Positions 15,863 through 24,414 of a DNA stretch of 64,000 nt are shown here, piece by piece (the stretch's first letter is position 1; each line of letters begins with the position of its first letter). Both the position numbers and the translations under genes were made by a program. The notes under the pieces were generated by a model. It did not search any database and was not told the DNA's origin. It worked only from the letters and a program-made list of their open reading frames with translations. The DNA comes from Oscillospiraceae bacterium. Its GTDB lineage: Bacteria > Bacillota_A > Clostridia > Oscillospirales > Oscillospiraceae. The DNA lies in assembly GCA_017470325.1 (NCBI GenBank), contig JAFUES010000035.1:144856-208855 (forward strand), in the 5' to 3' direction.

Positions 15863-16879
15863 TCAGTTCAGAGTGAAATCAGGAACCTCTTCGGCCAGAG
15901 TGGGGACGGTGACCTTGCCGGCAACGATGTCAGCCTTGGCCTGCTCGACCAGAGCCAGAACCTCGTCGCTCAGGTGCGTGGTGGTGGGGGCAATGCCCAC
16001 GCCGTCGTTGTTCAGGTCATAGAGATGCACGCCGGCGGTGAAGGTACCGGCCTTGACAGCCTTGGAAATGTCCTGAGAAGCTACGTCAACGCGCTTCATG
16101 GCGGAGGTCAGGACATGGTCGGGAGCCAGGTTGGACTGGTCGGAGTCAACACCGATCGCCCAGATGCCTTCCTCGTTGCAAGCCTCGATGACACCAGCAC
16201 CGGTGCCGCCGGCAGCATGGTAAATAACATCGGCGCCCTTGGTGATCATATCCTTGGCAGCGGTGGAGCCGATAGCGCTGTCACCGAAGTTGTTGGCATT
16301 GTACTGCAGAACCTTCGCGTCGGGATTCACAGCGTGGACACCGGAGATGAAGCCTACGCCGAACTTGTTCATGGCGGGGTACACCATGCCCTGAACATAA
16401 CCGACAGTGCCGGACTCAGTGTAGCTGCCGGCGATCAGGCCCACCAGATAGGAAGCCTGCTCCTGCGCGAACATCAGGCAAGCCACGTTGTCCAGATCCG
16501 CATTGGAGTCGTCATCAATGATGGCGAATTTCTGATCGGGGTTGGCCTCGGCGGCCTCACGGGTGGCGTCAGCCAGCATGAAGCCCACGCAGATGATCAG
16601 GTCATAGCCCTCGTCGATGAAGGTGTTGATGTTGGTCTGATAGTCAGCGTCGGTCTTGGACTCCAGATAGTTGACCTCAAAGCTGCTGTCCTCAGCGGCC
16701 AGAGCCTGCAGGCCTTCCCAGGAAGTCTGGTTGAAGGACTTGTCGTTGACGCCGCCGACGTCGGTCACCATACCGATCTTGGTCTTGGCTGCGGTGGAAG
16801 CAGTAGAAGAGCTGCTGCCGCAGGCGGCCAGGGCAAAGACCATGCACAGGGCAAGAACGAGTGCGAGAATCTTTTTCAT
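15863..16879 (-). CDS. BMP family nucleoside-binding lipoprotein
   Basis: A 338-residue protein with a lipoprotein signal peptide (lipobox LAAC, Cys20). The mature part has the Bmp/PnrA pattern: IGMVTDVGGVNDKSFNQ near the N-terminus, a central SxxG/GxG hinge region, and GVDSDQSN near residue 245. GGAGG precedes ATG 16879. PnrA-type proteins bind purine nucleosides. The neighbouring purine nucleoside phosphorylase and the ABC subunits support nucleoside uptake. It is expressed from its own promoter and followed by a terminator, so it may still be made despite the broken permease. Confidence 0.9.
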   Translation of the reverse strand: MKKILALVLALCMVFALAACGSSSSTASTAAKTKIGMVTDVGGVNDKSFNQTSWEGLQALAAEDSSFEVNYLESKTDADYQTNINTFIDEGYDLIICVGFMLADATREAAEANPDQKFAIIDDDSNADLDNVACLMFAQEQASYLVGLIAGSYTESGTVGYVQGMVYPAMNKFGVGFISGVHAVNPDAKVLQYNANNFGDSAIGSTAAKDMITKGADVIYHAAGGTGAGVIEACNEEGIWAIGVDSDQSNLAPDHVLTSAMKRVDVASQDISKAVKAGTFTAGVHLYDLNNDGVGIAPTTTHLSDEVLALVEQAKADIVAGKVTVPTLAEEVPDFTLN

Positions 16880-16948
16880 GTTTTTTCCTCCATAATATTA
16901 TTTTGGGTACACAGTTTATCACCAGGGCGCAAGGCCCATAGCTTGTCT

Positions 16949-16978
16949 ATTATATCACGCATTCCGGGGACAGCGCAA
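16949..16978 (-). promoter_or_regulatory. Promoter of the BMP lipoprotein gene
   Basis: On the minus strand TTGCGC and TATAAT are separated by 18 bases. The predicted leader is about 65 bases and contains a small hairpin (GGGC...GCCC) but no riboswitch that I recognise. Confidence 0.6.
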
Positions 16979-17027
16979 TAAGAATCTGCAAAAACCGGGG
17001 ATTTTGTCGCGTCTGCACACTTTTTGG

Positions 17028-17762
17028 TTACAGCTTGCTCATTTCAACTGCCGTATCCAAAGCGACCTCCATCATGTCACGGAAGGAGTTCTGGCGCTCC
17101 TCGGCGGGGAGGTTGTCCTCCGGGCGGTAGATATGGTCGGAGATGGTGCAGATGCATAGGGCCCGCTTGCCGGCGTAGGCGGCGTTGGCGTAGAGACCGG
17201 CGGCCTCCATCTCCACGGCCAGCACACCCATGCGTTTCCACTGGTCGTTTTTGCTGCAGCCTTCGGCGGCGTAGAAGGGATCAGAGGAGAGGATGTTGCC
17301 CACGCGCATGTCCAGTCCGTGCTCCTTCGCCACGCGCACGGCGGTGGACAGCAGGGTGTAGTCCGCGATGGGAGCGTAGGTAGCGGTCTCGCCCAGGCCG
17401 AAGCCCTTGACATAGTTGGAATTGGTGCAGGCGGCCTGTCCGGCCACCAGGTCCCGCAGCTTCAGATCGTCCTGCAGGGCGCCGGCGGAGCCGATGCGGA
17501 TGATGTTGTCCACATCATAGAAGTTGAACAGCTCCCAGCTGTAGATGCCGATGGAGGGGATGCCCATGCCGGAGGCCATCACCGTCACGGGGACGCCCTT
17601 CCAGGTGCCGGTGTGGCCCTGGACGCCGCGGACATTGTTGATCAGGACCGGGTCGGTCAGAAAGGTCTCGGCGATGAATTTGGCCCGCAGGGGATCGCCG
17701 GGCATCAGCACGGTCTTGGCGAAATCTTCTTTCTTTGCATTGATATGAGGGGTGGGGATCAT
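17028..17762 (-). CDS. deoD: Purine nucleoside phosphorylase
   Basis: A 244-residue protein of the hexameric DeoD type. It has MPGDPLRAK (phosphate site), MGIPSIGIY, RIGSAGAL and the AVEMEAAGLY active-site segment, followed by CTISDH. ATG 17762 was chosen because GGAGG lies 8 bases upstream; longer in-frame starts would run through the promoter. The enzyme splits purine nucleosides with phosphate into base and (deoxy)ribose-1-phosphate. Its place next to a BMP/ABC nucleoside importer and divergent from uridine and thymidine kinases points to nucleoside salvage. Confidence 0.92.
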   Translation of the reverse strand: MIPTPHINAKKEDFAKTVLMPGDPLRAKFIAETFLTDPVLINNVRGVQGHTGTWKGVPVTVMASGMGIPSIGIYSWELFNFYDVDNIIRIGSAGALQDDLKLRDLVAGQAACTNSNYVKGFGLGETATYAPIADYTLLSTAVRVAKEHGLDMRVGNILSSDPFYAAEGCSKNDQWKRMGVLAVEMEAAGLYANAAYAGKRALCICTISDHIYRPEDNLPAEERQNSFRDMMEVALDTAVEMSKL

Positions 17763-17795
17763 GAATGTGTCCTCCTTTACTCTTCGATTATCTCC

Positions 17796-17824
17796 ATTAT
17801 ACGGAAGAAAAAGTGCAAAGTCAA
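17796..17824 (-). promoter_or_regulatory. deoD promoter
   Basis: TTGACT, 17-base spacer, TATAAT on the minus strand: a near-consensus sigma-A promoter 34 bases before the deoD start. Its -35 box lies one base from the -35 box of the divergent udk promoter. Confidence 0.75.
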
Positions 17825-17825
17825 A

Positions 17826-17854
17826 TTGAAACGGCGGAACGGATATGCTATGAT
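17826..17854 (+). promoter_or_regulatory. udk-tdk promoter
   Basis: TTGAAA, 17-base spacer, TATGAT on the plus strand, 33 bases before the udk start. It is back to back with the deoD promoter, so one regulator could control both directions. Confidence 0.65.
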
Positions 17855-17886
17855 AAAGAAAAAAGAAAGAAGCAGGGGGCGGAGCT

Positions 17887-18516
17887 ATGAGCGACGTTAT
17901 GGTGATCGGGATCGCCGGCGGCACCGGCAGCGGTAAAACCACGATAACCCGGAAGCTGATGAAGGAGTTTGGCGCCGACGTGTCGGTGATCCACCACGAC
18001 AACTATTACAAGGCCCATCATGACATGAGTTATGAGGAGCGGACCAAGCTCAACTATGACCATCCCAACGCCTTTGAGACCGAGCGGCTGATCCGCGACC
18101 TGCGGCGGCTGAAGCTGGGGCATCCCATCGAGTGTCCGGTCTATGACTACAGCATCCACGACCGCACCGAGGAGACGGTGACCGTCTACCCAACCCGGGT
18201 CATCATCGTGGAGGGCATCCTCATCTATGAAAACCGGGAGCTCTGCCGGGAGATGGATATCAAGCTCTATGTGGACACGGACGCGGACGTGCGTATTCTG
18301 CGCCGCATCGTGCGGGATGTGCGGGACCGGGGCCGCAGTCTGGACAGCGTCATCGACCAGTACCTGACCACGGTCAAGCCTATGCACGAGGAATTCGTGG
18401 AGCCCAGCAAGCGCAACGCCGACATCATCATCCCCCAGGGCGGACACAACCAGGTGGCCATGCAGATGGTGGTGGAGCGGGTGCGCGCCCACCTGAACCG
18501 GGAGAACAAGGAGTAA
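17887..18516 (+). CDS. udk: Uridine kinase
   Basis: A 209-residue protein with Walker A GGTGSGKT at residues 11-18, the HDNYYKAH substrate loop, the YDYSIH motif and VEGILIYE, in the order of bacterial uridine/cytidine kinases. It phosphorylates uridine and cytidine with ATP or GTP. ATG 17887 follows a weak GGGGGCGGAG site. It is separated from thymidine kinase by 4 bases and both share the promoter at 17826. Confidence 0.93.
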   Translation: MSDVMVIGIAGGTGSGKTTITRKLMKEFGADVSVIHHDNYYKAHHDMSYEERTKLNYDHPNAFETERLIRDLRRLKLGHPIECPVYDYSIHDRTEETVTVYPTRVIIVEGILIYENRELCREMDIKLYVDTDADVRILRRIVRDVRDRGRSLDSVIDQYLTTVKPMHEEFVEPSKRNADIIIPQGGHNQVAMQMVVERVRAHLNRENKE

Positions 18517-18520
18517 GACG

Positions 18521-19105
18521 ATGGCGAAGCTGTATTTCAAATATGGGGCCATGGGTTCCTCCAAGTCCGCCCAGGCGCTGATCACCAAGTTCAACTATGA
18601 GGAGCTGGGCATGACCGTCTGGCTCATCAAGCCCAGTGTGGACACCCGGGACGGAGCGGATGTGATCCGCAGCCGCATCGGCCTCGCCTGCTCGGCCCAG
18701 GTCATTACGCCGGAGCAGAACGTGGCGGAGGAATACCACAAGGTGGGGCGGCACGACGTGATCATCGCCGATGAGGCCCAGTTCTTCACCCCGGAGCAGA
18801 TCGACCAGCTGCGCGACCTGGTGGATGAGGAGGATCTGCCAGTGCTGTGCTTCGGTCTGCGTACAGACTTTTTGACCCACTTCTTCCCTGGCGCCCAGCG
18901 GCTGATGGAGCTGGCGGACTCCCTGACGGAGATCAAGACCGTCTGCGCCTGCGGCCGTAAGGCCACCGTCAACGCCCGTATCGACGGTCAGGGCCGGATC
19001 ATCACCCATGGCGACCAGGTGTTCCTGGGCGGCAACGACAGCTACCAGGCCATGTGCCACAAGTGCTGGAAGGAAAAGATCAAAGCCCAGCGGGAAGCGG
19101 AATAA
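18521..19105 (+). CDS. tdk: Thymidine kinase (type II)
   Basis: A 194-residue protein with the P-loop YGAMGSSKSAQ near residue 8, the DEAQFF catalytic segment near residue 87, the lasso region, and two zinc-binding pairs CxCGR and CHKCW. The P-loop has Ser for the more common Gly before KS. It salvages thymidine to dTMP. It overlaps the udk transcription unit and is followed by a strong bidirectional terminator. Confidence 0.93.
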   Translation: MAKLYFKYGAMGSSKSAQALITKFNYEELGMTVWLIKPSVDTRDGADVIRSRIGLACSAQVITPEQNVAEEYHKVGRHDVIIADEAQFFTPEQIDQLRDLVDEEDLPVLCFGLRTDFLTHFFPGAQRLMELADSLTEIKTVCACGRKATVNARIDGQGRIITHGDQVFLGGNDSYQAMCHKCWKEKIKAQREAE

Positions 19106-19118
19106 AAGAGAACAAAGC

Positions 19119-19156
19119 CAAAGGCTCTGCCGCAGTTTCACGGCAGAGCCTTTTTG
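19119..19156. terminator. Bidirectional terminator between tdk and the DUF4349 gene
   Basis: AAGGCTCTGCCG and CGGCAGAGCCTT form a 12-bp stem with an 8-base loop, with T runs on both strands. It ends the udk-tdk unit and the convergent lipoprotein gene. Confidence 0.85.
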
Positions 19157-19165
19157 CCCCTTGGC

Positions 19166-20215
19166 TTATTCGTTTTTCACATCCGCCGCCGGGGCGGGTG
19201 CCGCGGCAGCGGCGGCCATGGCGGCGCGCTTGGCCTCCTTGCGGGCCTTGCGGCGGGCGCGGGCCTTGCGGATGAGCCATACGATCAGGAAGATCAGCAG
19301 GCCCAGCACGATCAGCATGGGCAGGCAGGCGGCCAGGATCACCAGGGCCTCCTTGAAGAAGCTGCCCACGGCCTCCAGCCCATCCTGCAGGGCGCCCAGC
19401 AGCTCCTCGCCGTAGCTGATGCGCCGCTCCGGCTCGGGGGTGTAGGCTTTGACCTCGTTGATCTCCAGGTAGATGCTGCTGTAGCTGACCCGGCGGTCCC
19501 AGTTGTTCAGGGTGGACTGCAGGCTCTCGATCTGATAGCGCAGCTCGCTGAGCCGGGACTCCAGGGCGATCACGTCCTCCACGGTCTCCGCCAGCTCCAT
19601 CATCTCCAGCAGCCGGGTCTCCTGGGCTTCGTAGGCGGTCAGCCGGGCCTGTACATCATAGTACTGGGCGGTGACGTTCTCGGTGTAGGTATGGCTGTAG
19701 GGGATATTGCCCAGGTCGGAGAGGCTCCCCATCAGCTCGATGAAGCGGTTGCTGGGGATGCGCAGAGAATAGCTGGCGCTGCGGTTGCGGGTATAGCCCC
19801 GGGAGGTGTCATAGTAGTTGGCACCGTTGACGCTGCTGGACTCGATCCAGCCGCCGTAGGTCTTGACCAGGGCCTCCACCTTGGCGATGGTGTCCTCAAA
19901 GTCGGTGGTCTCCACAGTCACATCGGAGGAGTAGATGATCTTCTCCGGGTCCACCTCGGGGGCGTCAGAGCTTTTGGCCTCGCCGCTGTCGTCCCGCTTG
20001 GCGGCGGCGGAAAAGCCGAAGTCTCCGTCGTATTCGTAGTCCGCTTCCTCCATGGCGGCCATGGGGGCGGCATCCGAGGCGTAATAGCTCTCCGCGGCCT
20101 GGCTGGCGGCGGTATTGACGGCGCCGTCGGCGCTGCTGCTCTTGTAGCTGCTGCCGCAGGCGCAGAGCGATAGGGTCATCAGGATCGCAAGGATCAGTGC
20201 AAGTAGCTTTTTCAT
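19166..20215 (-). CDS. DUF4349 lipoprotein
   Basis: A 349-residue protein. ATG 20215 was chosen for GGAGG 8 bases upstream. It has a lipobox signal (LCAC), a Ser/Ala-rich linker, the DUF4349 core (TVETTDFEDTIAKVEALVKTYGG, then RIPSNRFIELM and a coiled coil near residues 205-260), a C-terminal transmembrane helix near 300-325 and a basic Ala-rich tail. DUF4349 proteins are cell-surface proteins of unknown function in Firmicutes. The protein is lipid-anchored outside and may also be membrane-spanning at the C-terminus. Confidence 0.85.
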   Translation of the reverse strand: MKKLLALILAILMTLSLCACGSSYKSSSADGAVNTAASQAAESYYASDAAPMAAMEEADYEYDGDFGFSAAAKRDDSGEAKSSDAPEVDPEKIIYSSDVTVETTDFEDTIAKVEALVKTYGGWIESSSVNGANYYDTSRGYTRNRSASYSLRIPSNRFIELMGSLSDLGNIPYSHTYTENVTAQYYDVQARLTAYEAQETRLLEMMELAETVEDVIALESRLSELRYQIESLQSTLNNWDRRVSYSSIYLEINEVKAYTPEPERRISYGEELLGALQDGLEAVGSFFKEALVILAACLPMLIVLGLLIFLIVWLIRKARARRKARKEAKRAAMAAAAAAPAPAADVKNE

Positions 20216-20269
20216 GGGAGTATCCTCCAAATAAAAATTTGTCCTCGATCCTATGACGGCGGAGCGATA

Positions 20270-20304
20270 AAAAAAGTTTCCCGAAAAACGGGAAACTTTT
20301 TTTC
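20270..20304. terminator. Terminator between the PpiC foldase and DUF4349 genes
   Basis: AAAAAGTTTCCCG and CGGGAAACTTTTT form a 13-bp stem around AAAAA. On the minus strand the stem ends in a T run, so it terminates the upstream foldase gene. Confidence 0.85.
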
Positions 20305-20321
20305 GTATGGAGGCTGCTGTC

Positions 20322-21872
20322 TCAGCCGACCAGCTTGTACCAGAAGCCGCGGACAGGCTCGTAGCCTTCCAGCTGGGCGTCCAGCCATTCGGTCATGGCC
20401 TCGCTGCTGAGCTCGCTGCGGGCGATGTGATCGCTGTACAGCTCGCCCTCGCCCACATAATACATCACGTGGTAACCGGCATAGCTGGCGCTCTCGCCGT
20501 AGACGATGGCGGCGTCGCCCGGCTTATGGCCGTCGAAGCAGAAGGCGTCGAACTCCTCCACCATCATGCCCTTGGCCACGGCGTCATACAGACCGCCGTC
20601 GGTGTTGGAGCCGTCGTCCTCCGAGTAAGCTTCCGCCAGGGCGGCAAAGCTTTCCTCGGTCTGGTCGCCGGCCTTCCACTCGGCCAGGATCTCCTCGGCC
20701 CGGGCCTTGGCGGCCGCCTTGGCCTCGTCGCTGTAAGTGCCGTCCTCGTCCGCTTCGGCCTTGATCAGGATGTGCCGCACCTGGGCGAGGGGATAGTGGT
20801 TGTCGTCACGGCCCAGGAAGAGCACCACGTAGCTGCCGTTGGCGTCGTCCGCCACGGTGATATCGCCCGCCTTGCGCTCGGCCATGAGCCACTCTGCATA
20901 GGTGCTGCTGAGAGAGCTGCCGGAGACCCGGCTGCGCTCTGTGGACTTCTCGCCAGACAGCTGGGAGTCGATAGCCACATTGAAGCGCTCAACAGCGTCC
21001 TCTTCCTCCCCATCCAGATAAGCGTTGACCATGGCGTCAGCCGTGGCCCGCGCCTCGGCCAGCGTCTGCTCGGTGGGCGCGGTGCTGGTCTCGCCGTCCT
21101 CACCCGTGGTCTCTTCAAGCTCCGCGGGCACATAATAATAGGCGTAATCGAACACGTCGCGGCCGCCCTCCAGACTCTGGTAGTAATCCTCCAGCTCCTG
21201 GGTGGTGTAGGTGAAGCTGTCCTGCACGGCGGTGTAGGCCTTGCTGGCCAATGCGCCGTCCAGCTGGATCTGGCGGGCGAGCTTCTGGGTGACGCCCTCA
21301 CCGTAGTTGACAGCCAGCAGGCTGTTGGCGTTGCCATAGCCCAGGGACTTGGCGTATTCATCCAGACCCTCAAAGCTGGCGTCCACATCCGCGATCTCCT
21401 CGTCGGTGAGGGTGATGCCGTTGGCGGCGGCATAGTCGGTCAGGGCCTTGGTCTGCACCATGCTGTCCTCGGCGGCCAGGAGGAAATACTCCTTCCAGGT
21501 GGCGCCCTCCATCAGGGGGCACTCCTGGCTGTCCAGCCCGGCACGGCCGGAACTGGTATCCAGACCGAAGACGGAGGCATAGCTGCCGTACTGATTGGCG
21601 AAGTTCAAATACTGGCCGGCATAGTTATAGCTGACCTCAGCGGGGGAATAGCGCTGGTCCCCGATGGTGAGGGCGGTGGTGCCGGTGTAGAGAAAGCCGG
21701 AATTGAGAAACAGAATGGCGGCGATCAGCAGGATCACAAGGATGGTGCCGATGGTCCAGCGGCGCTTGCTCTGGGCTTTCTTCCGGGCAGCCTCCTGGGC
21801 GGCCAGGGTCTTTTTATCAGTGCCCGCCTCCCGGGCGGCCTGACGATTTTTCTTTTCGGTTGAAGCGCTCAT
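20322..21872 (-). CDS. Membrane-anchored PpiC-type peptidyl-prolyl isomerase
   Basis: About 516 residues from ATG 21872, with AAAGGAC upstream. A basic cytoplasmic N-terminus (residues 1-40) is followed by one membrane helix (about 42-62), a helical SurA/PrsA-like chaperone region, and a parvulin domain near residues 325-440 with RHILIKA, GGLYD and the EEFDAFCF segment. Such proteins fold secreted or wall proteins on the outer face of the membrane. Unlike PrsA it is anchored by a helix, not by a lipid. Confidence 0.82.
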   Translation of the reverse strand: MSASTEKKNRQAAREAGTDKKTLAAQEAARKKAQSKRRWTIGTILVILLIAAILFLNSGFLYTGTTALTIGDQRYSPAEVSYNYAGQYLNFANQYGSYASVFGLDTSSGRAGLDSQECPLMEGATWKEYFLLAAEDSMVQTKALTDYAAANGITLTDEEIADVDASFEGLDEYAKSLGYGNANSLLAVNYGEGVTQKLARQIQLDGALASKAYTAVQDSFTYTTQELEDYYQSLEGGRDVFDYAYYYVPAELEETTGEDGETSTAPTEQTLAEARATADAMVNAYLDGEEEDAVERFNVAIDSQLSGEKSTERSRVSGSSLSSTYAEWLMAERKAGDITVADDANGSYVVLFLGRDDNHYPLAQVRHILIKAEADEDGTYSDEAKAAAKARAEEILAEWKAGDQTEESFAALAEAYSEDDGSNTDGGLYDAVAKGMMVEEFDAFCFDGHKPGDAAIVYGESASYAGYHVMYYVGEGELYSDHIARSELSSEAMTEWLDAQLEGYEPVRGFWYKLVG

Positions 21873-22048
21873 AGTTTTTCGTCCTTTTTTCATAAATTGC
21901 CGAAACATTATAACCCAAAGGATCGCGTGATTCAAGAACAATTCTTCCCGAAACACGGATTGTTTGTAAAATATTCATACAATCGAAAGGTTTTCGATTG
22001 CTTTTCCCGCCCGGGCGGGGTATTCTGTATGCGAAAGAAGGTGAGGCG

Positions 22049-22891
22049 ATGGACAGACGCATGCGGCAAGTGGCCGCGGGTACCGGACTTGTGCTGGCAA
22101 CGGCGGGGGCTCTCGCGGCCCTGGATAGCCGGTACCGGCTGGAGAAGACGGTGTATACCCTGCCCTTTGCGCGGCTGCCCGCCGCCTTCGATAGGTTTCG
22201 GGTCGTGCAGCTTTCAGACCTGCACGGCAGTATGTTCGGCCGGGAGAACCGGCGGCTGGCCCGGGCCGTTCAGGAACAGCGGCCGGATCTGATCGCCCTG
22301 ACCGGAGACTTTGCCGGTGTGCGGACAGAGCTCAAGGCGACGGAAGCGCTGCTGCGGCAGATACAGGAGCTGGCGCCGGTCTATTATGTCAGCGGCAACC
22401 ACGAGTGGATTAAGGGGAGCATCTGGCCGATGCGGCAGCTGCTGCGGCGCTATGGCGTCCACAGCCTGGAGAATGGCTTTGAGATCCTGGAAAAAGACGG
22501 CGCGCAGATCGTGATCGCCGGGGTGGAGGACCCCCAGGCCTGGACGGAACAGACAAAGCCTGAGACCCTGGCGGCCCGCATCCGGCGGGAACACCCGGAC
22601 GCCTTCGTGCTGTGGCTGGGCCACCGCAATTTCTGGGTGAAGGAGCATCCGGCGCTGCCGGTGGATCTGATCCTCAGCGGGCATGCCCACGGGGGCGTGG
22701 TGCGCCTGCCGGGGATCGGCGGACTGCTGAACAACGACCACGGTCTGGGCGCGGAATATGAAGCGGGCCTCTATGCCGGTGAGAGCTTTCAGATGCTGGT
22801 TTCCCGGGGGCTGGGCAATTCCGTGCCGGTGCCCCGTCTGTTCAACCGCCCGGAGCTCGTGACGATCGTTTTAAAAAGTGAACAGGCATAA
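22049..22891 (+). CDS. Membrane-associated metallophosphoesterase
   Basis: A 280-residue protein from ATG 22049 (GAAGGTGAGG upstream). A hydrophobic N-terminal helix at residues 8-24 anchors it. The calcineurin-like motifs are complete: DLHG, GDF, GNHEW and GHAHGG. The family includes YkuE-type lipid-directed phosphodiesterases such as UDP-2,3-diacylglucosamine hydrolase relatives. The substrate cannot be told from sequence. Confidence 0.85.
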   Translation: MDRRMRQVAAGTGLVLATAGALAALDSRYRLEKTVYTLPFARLPAAFDRFRVVQLSDLHGSMFGRENRRLARAVQEQRPDLIALTGDFAGVRTELKATEALLRQIQELAPVYYVSGNHEWIKGSIWPMRQLLRRYGVHSLENGFEILEKDGAQIVIAGVEDPQAWTEQTKPETLAARIRREHPDAFVLWLGHRNFWVKEHPALPVDLILSGHAHGGVVRLPGIGGLLNNDHGLGAEYEAGLYAGESFQMLVSRGLGNSVPVPRLFNRPELVTIVLKSEQA

Positions 22892-22948
22892 AAAACGCCC
22901 TCCCCGCATACCATGGTTGTATGTTGTGCATACAGGGGAGGGTTTTCG

Positions 22949-23011
22949 ATGGAAAAAGACATTGACGATATGATCTTCGGCGATGCGGACCCGGGTCCCA
23001 GCGGCCGATGA
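22949..23011 (+). CDS. Possible 20-residue peptide
   Basis: ATG 22949 to TGA 23011 encodes a short acidic peptide (MEKDIDDMIFGDADPGPSGR). GGGGAGGG lies 7 bases upstream and a strong terminator follows at once. The start lies just past the right arm of a CCCTCCCC/GGGGAGGG dyad. It may be a real small protein or chance. Confidence 0.3.
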   Translation: MEKDIDDMIFGDADPGPSGR

Positions 23012-23013
23012 CG

Positions 23014-23047
23014 ACAAACGGACGGCATTCGCCGTCCGTTTGTATCT
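23014..23047. terminator. Terminator between the phosphoesterase region and prfB
   Basis: ACAAACGGACGGC and GCCGTCCGTTTGT pair over 13 bp with an ATTC loop. It lies between convergent units and can serve both directions. Confidence 0.75.
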
Positions 23048-23068
23048 TATATTCCTCTGAGCGGCAGC

Positions 23069-24175
23069 TCAGCTCTCCGCCCGCATGGACAGGAAGGCGT
23101 TGATGAAGCCGTCCAGATCGCCGTCCATCACGTTCTGGATGTTGCCGTTTTCAAACTCCGTGCGGTGGTCCTTCACCAGCTGATAGGGCATGAACACATA
23201 GGAGCGGATCTGGCTGCCCCATTCGATCTTCATCTGTACGCCCTTGATATCACTGATCTTTTCCAGGTGCTCCCGCTCCTTGATCTCGGCCAGGCGCGCC
23301 CGCAGCATGTTTTTGCAGTTCTCCAGGTTCTGGAAGTGGCTGCGCTCCACCTGGCTGGATACCACGATGCCCGTGGGGATGTGGGTCAGGCGCACCGCCG
23401 AGGAGGTCTTGTTGACCTTCTGGCCGCCGGCGCCGGAGGAGCGGAACACATCCATCTTGATGTCCTCGTCCCGCAGTTCGATCTCGTTGTCGTCGCTGAT
23501 CTCGGGCATGACCTCCACCGCGGCGAAGGAGGTATGCCGCCGGCCCGCCGCGTCGAAGGGGGAGACGCGCACCAGCCGGTGGATGCCGTGTTCGCTCTTG
23601 AGGAAGCCGTAGGCGTTTTCACCCTCGATCATGATAGTGGCGCTCTTGAGCCCGGCCTCGTCGCCGTCCAGGTAGTCCATGACCTTCACCTTGTAGCCGT
23701 GACGGTCAGCCCACATGTTGTACATACGGTAAAGCATGGAGGCCCAGTCCTGAGCCTCGGTGCCGCCGGCACCGGCGTGGAAGGTCAGAATGGCATTGTT
23801 GCCGTCATACTCGCCGGTAAGCAGGGTGCTCAGACGGGTAGCCTCCACCTTCTGGGAGAAATCCGTGAACTCGCTCTGCAGTTCTTCCAGCATGGAGTCG
23901 TCGTTTTCCTCGATGGCCATCTCGCACATGACCATCATATCGTCCCAGGCGGAGCAGAGCTTCTGGTAGTTCTCCACCTTATCCTTCAGGTTCTTCAGCC
24001 GCTTCTGGACCTTCTGGGAATTCTCCACATCATTCCAGAAGCCGTCCCGCTCGCTGGCGGCCTCCAGCTCCTCGATCTCCTTCTGAGCGGCCTCCAGCTT
24101 CAGCGCGCTCCGCAGCACGTCCAGGGTGGGCTTGGCGGCGTTGAGTTTTCCTTTGTATTCTTCAAATTCCAGCAT
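23069..24175 (-). CDS. prfB: Peptide chain release factor 2
   Basis: A 368-residue protein with the N-terminal helical domain, the SPF stop-codon recognition motif (RVSPFDA) and the GGQ peptidyl-hydrolysis motif (SSGAGGQKVNK). It ends translation at UAA and UGA. The frame is continuous, so the autoregulatory +1 frameshift with an in-frame UGA that is common in prfB is absent. The start at ATG 24175 has a GAGGAATGAG site. Confidence 0.95.
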   Translation of the reverse strand: MLEFEEYKGKLNAAKPTLDVLRSALKLEAAQKEIEELEAASERDGFWNDVENSQKVQKRLKNLKDKVENYQKLCSAWDDMMVMCEMAIEENDDSMLEELQSEFTDFSQKVEATRLSTLLTGEYDGNNAILTFHAGAGGTEAQDWASMLYRMYNMWADRHGYKVKVMDYLDGDEAGLKSATIMIEGENAYGFLKSEHGIHRLVRVSPFDAAGRRHTSFAAVEVMPEISDDNEIELRDEDIKMDVFRSSGAGGQKVNKTSSAVRLTHIPTGIVVSSQVERSHFQNLENCKNMLRARLAEIKEREHLEKISDIKGVQMKIEWGSQIRSYVFMPYQLVKDHRTEFENGNIQNVMDGDLDGFINAFLSMRAES

Positions 24176-24327
24176 ATTCGTCTCATTCCTCGTATTTCAT
24201 TCAAAAGCTAACTCTAAGCTAACTCTGTTATTATAAACAAAATTCACGCGCTTGTAAATCTGTTTTTTATCTGCAATTTTGGCGCCGGGGGACGATAGTT
24301 TTGCTTCCAATCCTTTTGCCTGTGTGC

Positions 24328-24333
24328 TATAAT
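24328..24333 (+). promoter_or_regulatory. prs promoter (-10 box)
   Basis: TATAAT preceded by TGC, an extended -10 element, with a weak TTCCAA 17 bases upstream. It lies 82 bases before the prs start; the leader holds no structure that I recognise. Confidence 0.55.
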
Positions 24334-24414
24334 TAATCTGTATAAAAGTGCGAAGGCGCTGCCGGGGATTGCACGGGCAGCGGAAAAGATCATTCAATGG
24401 AGGATAAGAGAGAT

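Noticed and set aside
23069..24175. Programmed +1 frameshift in prfB
   Set aside because: The reading frame is continuous with no in-frame UGA near codon 26.
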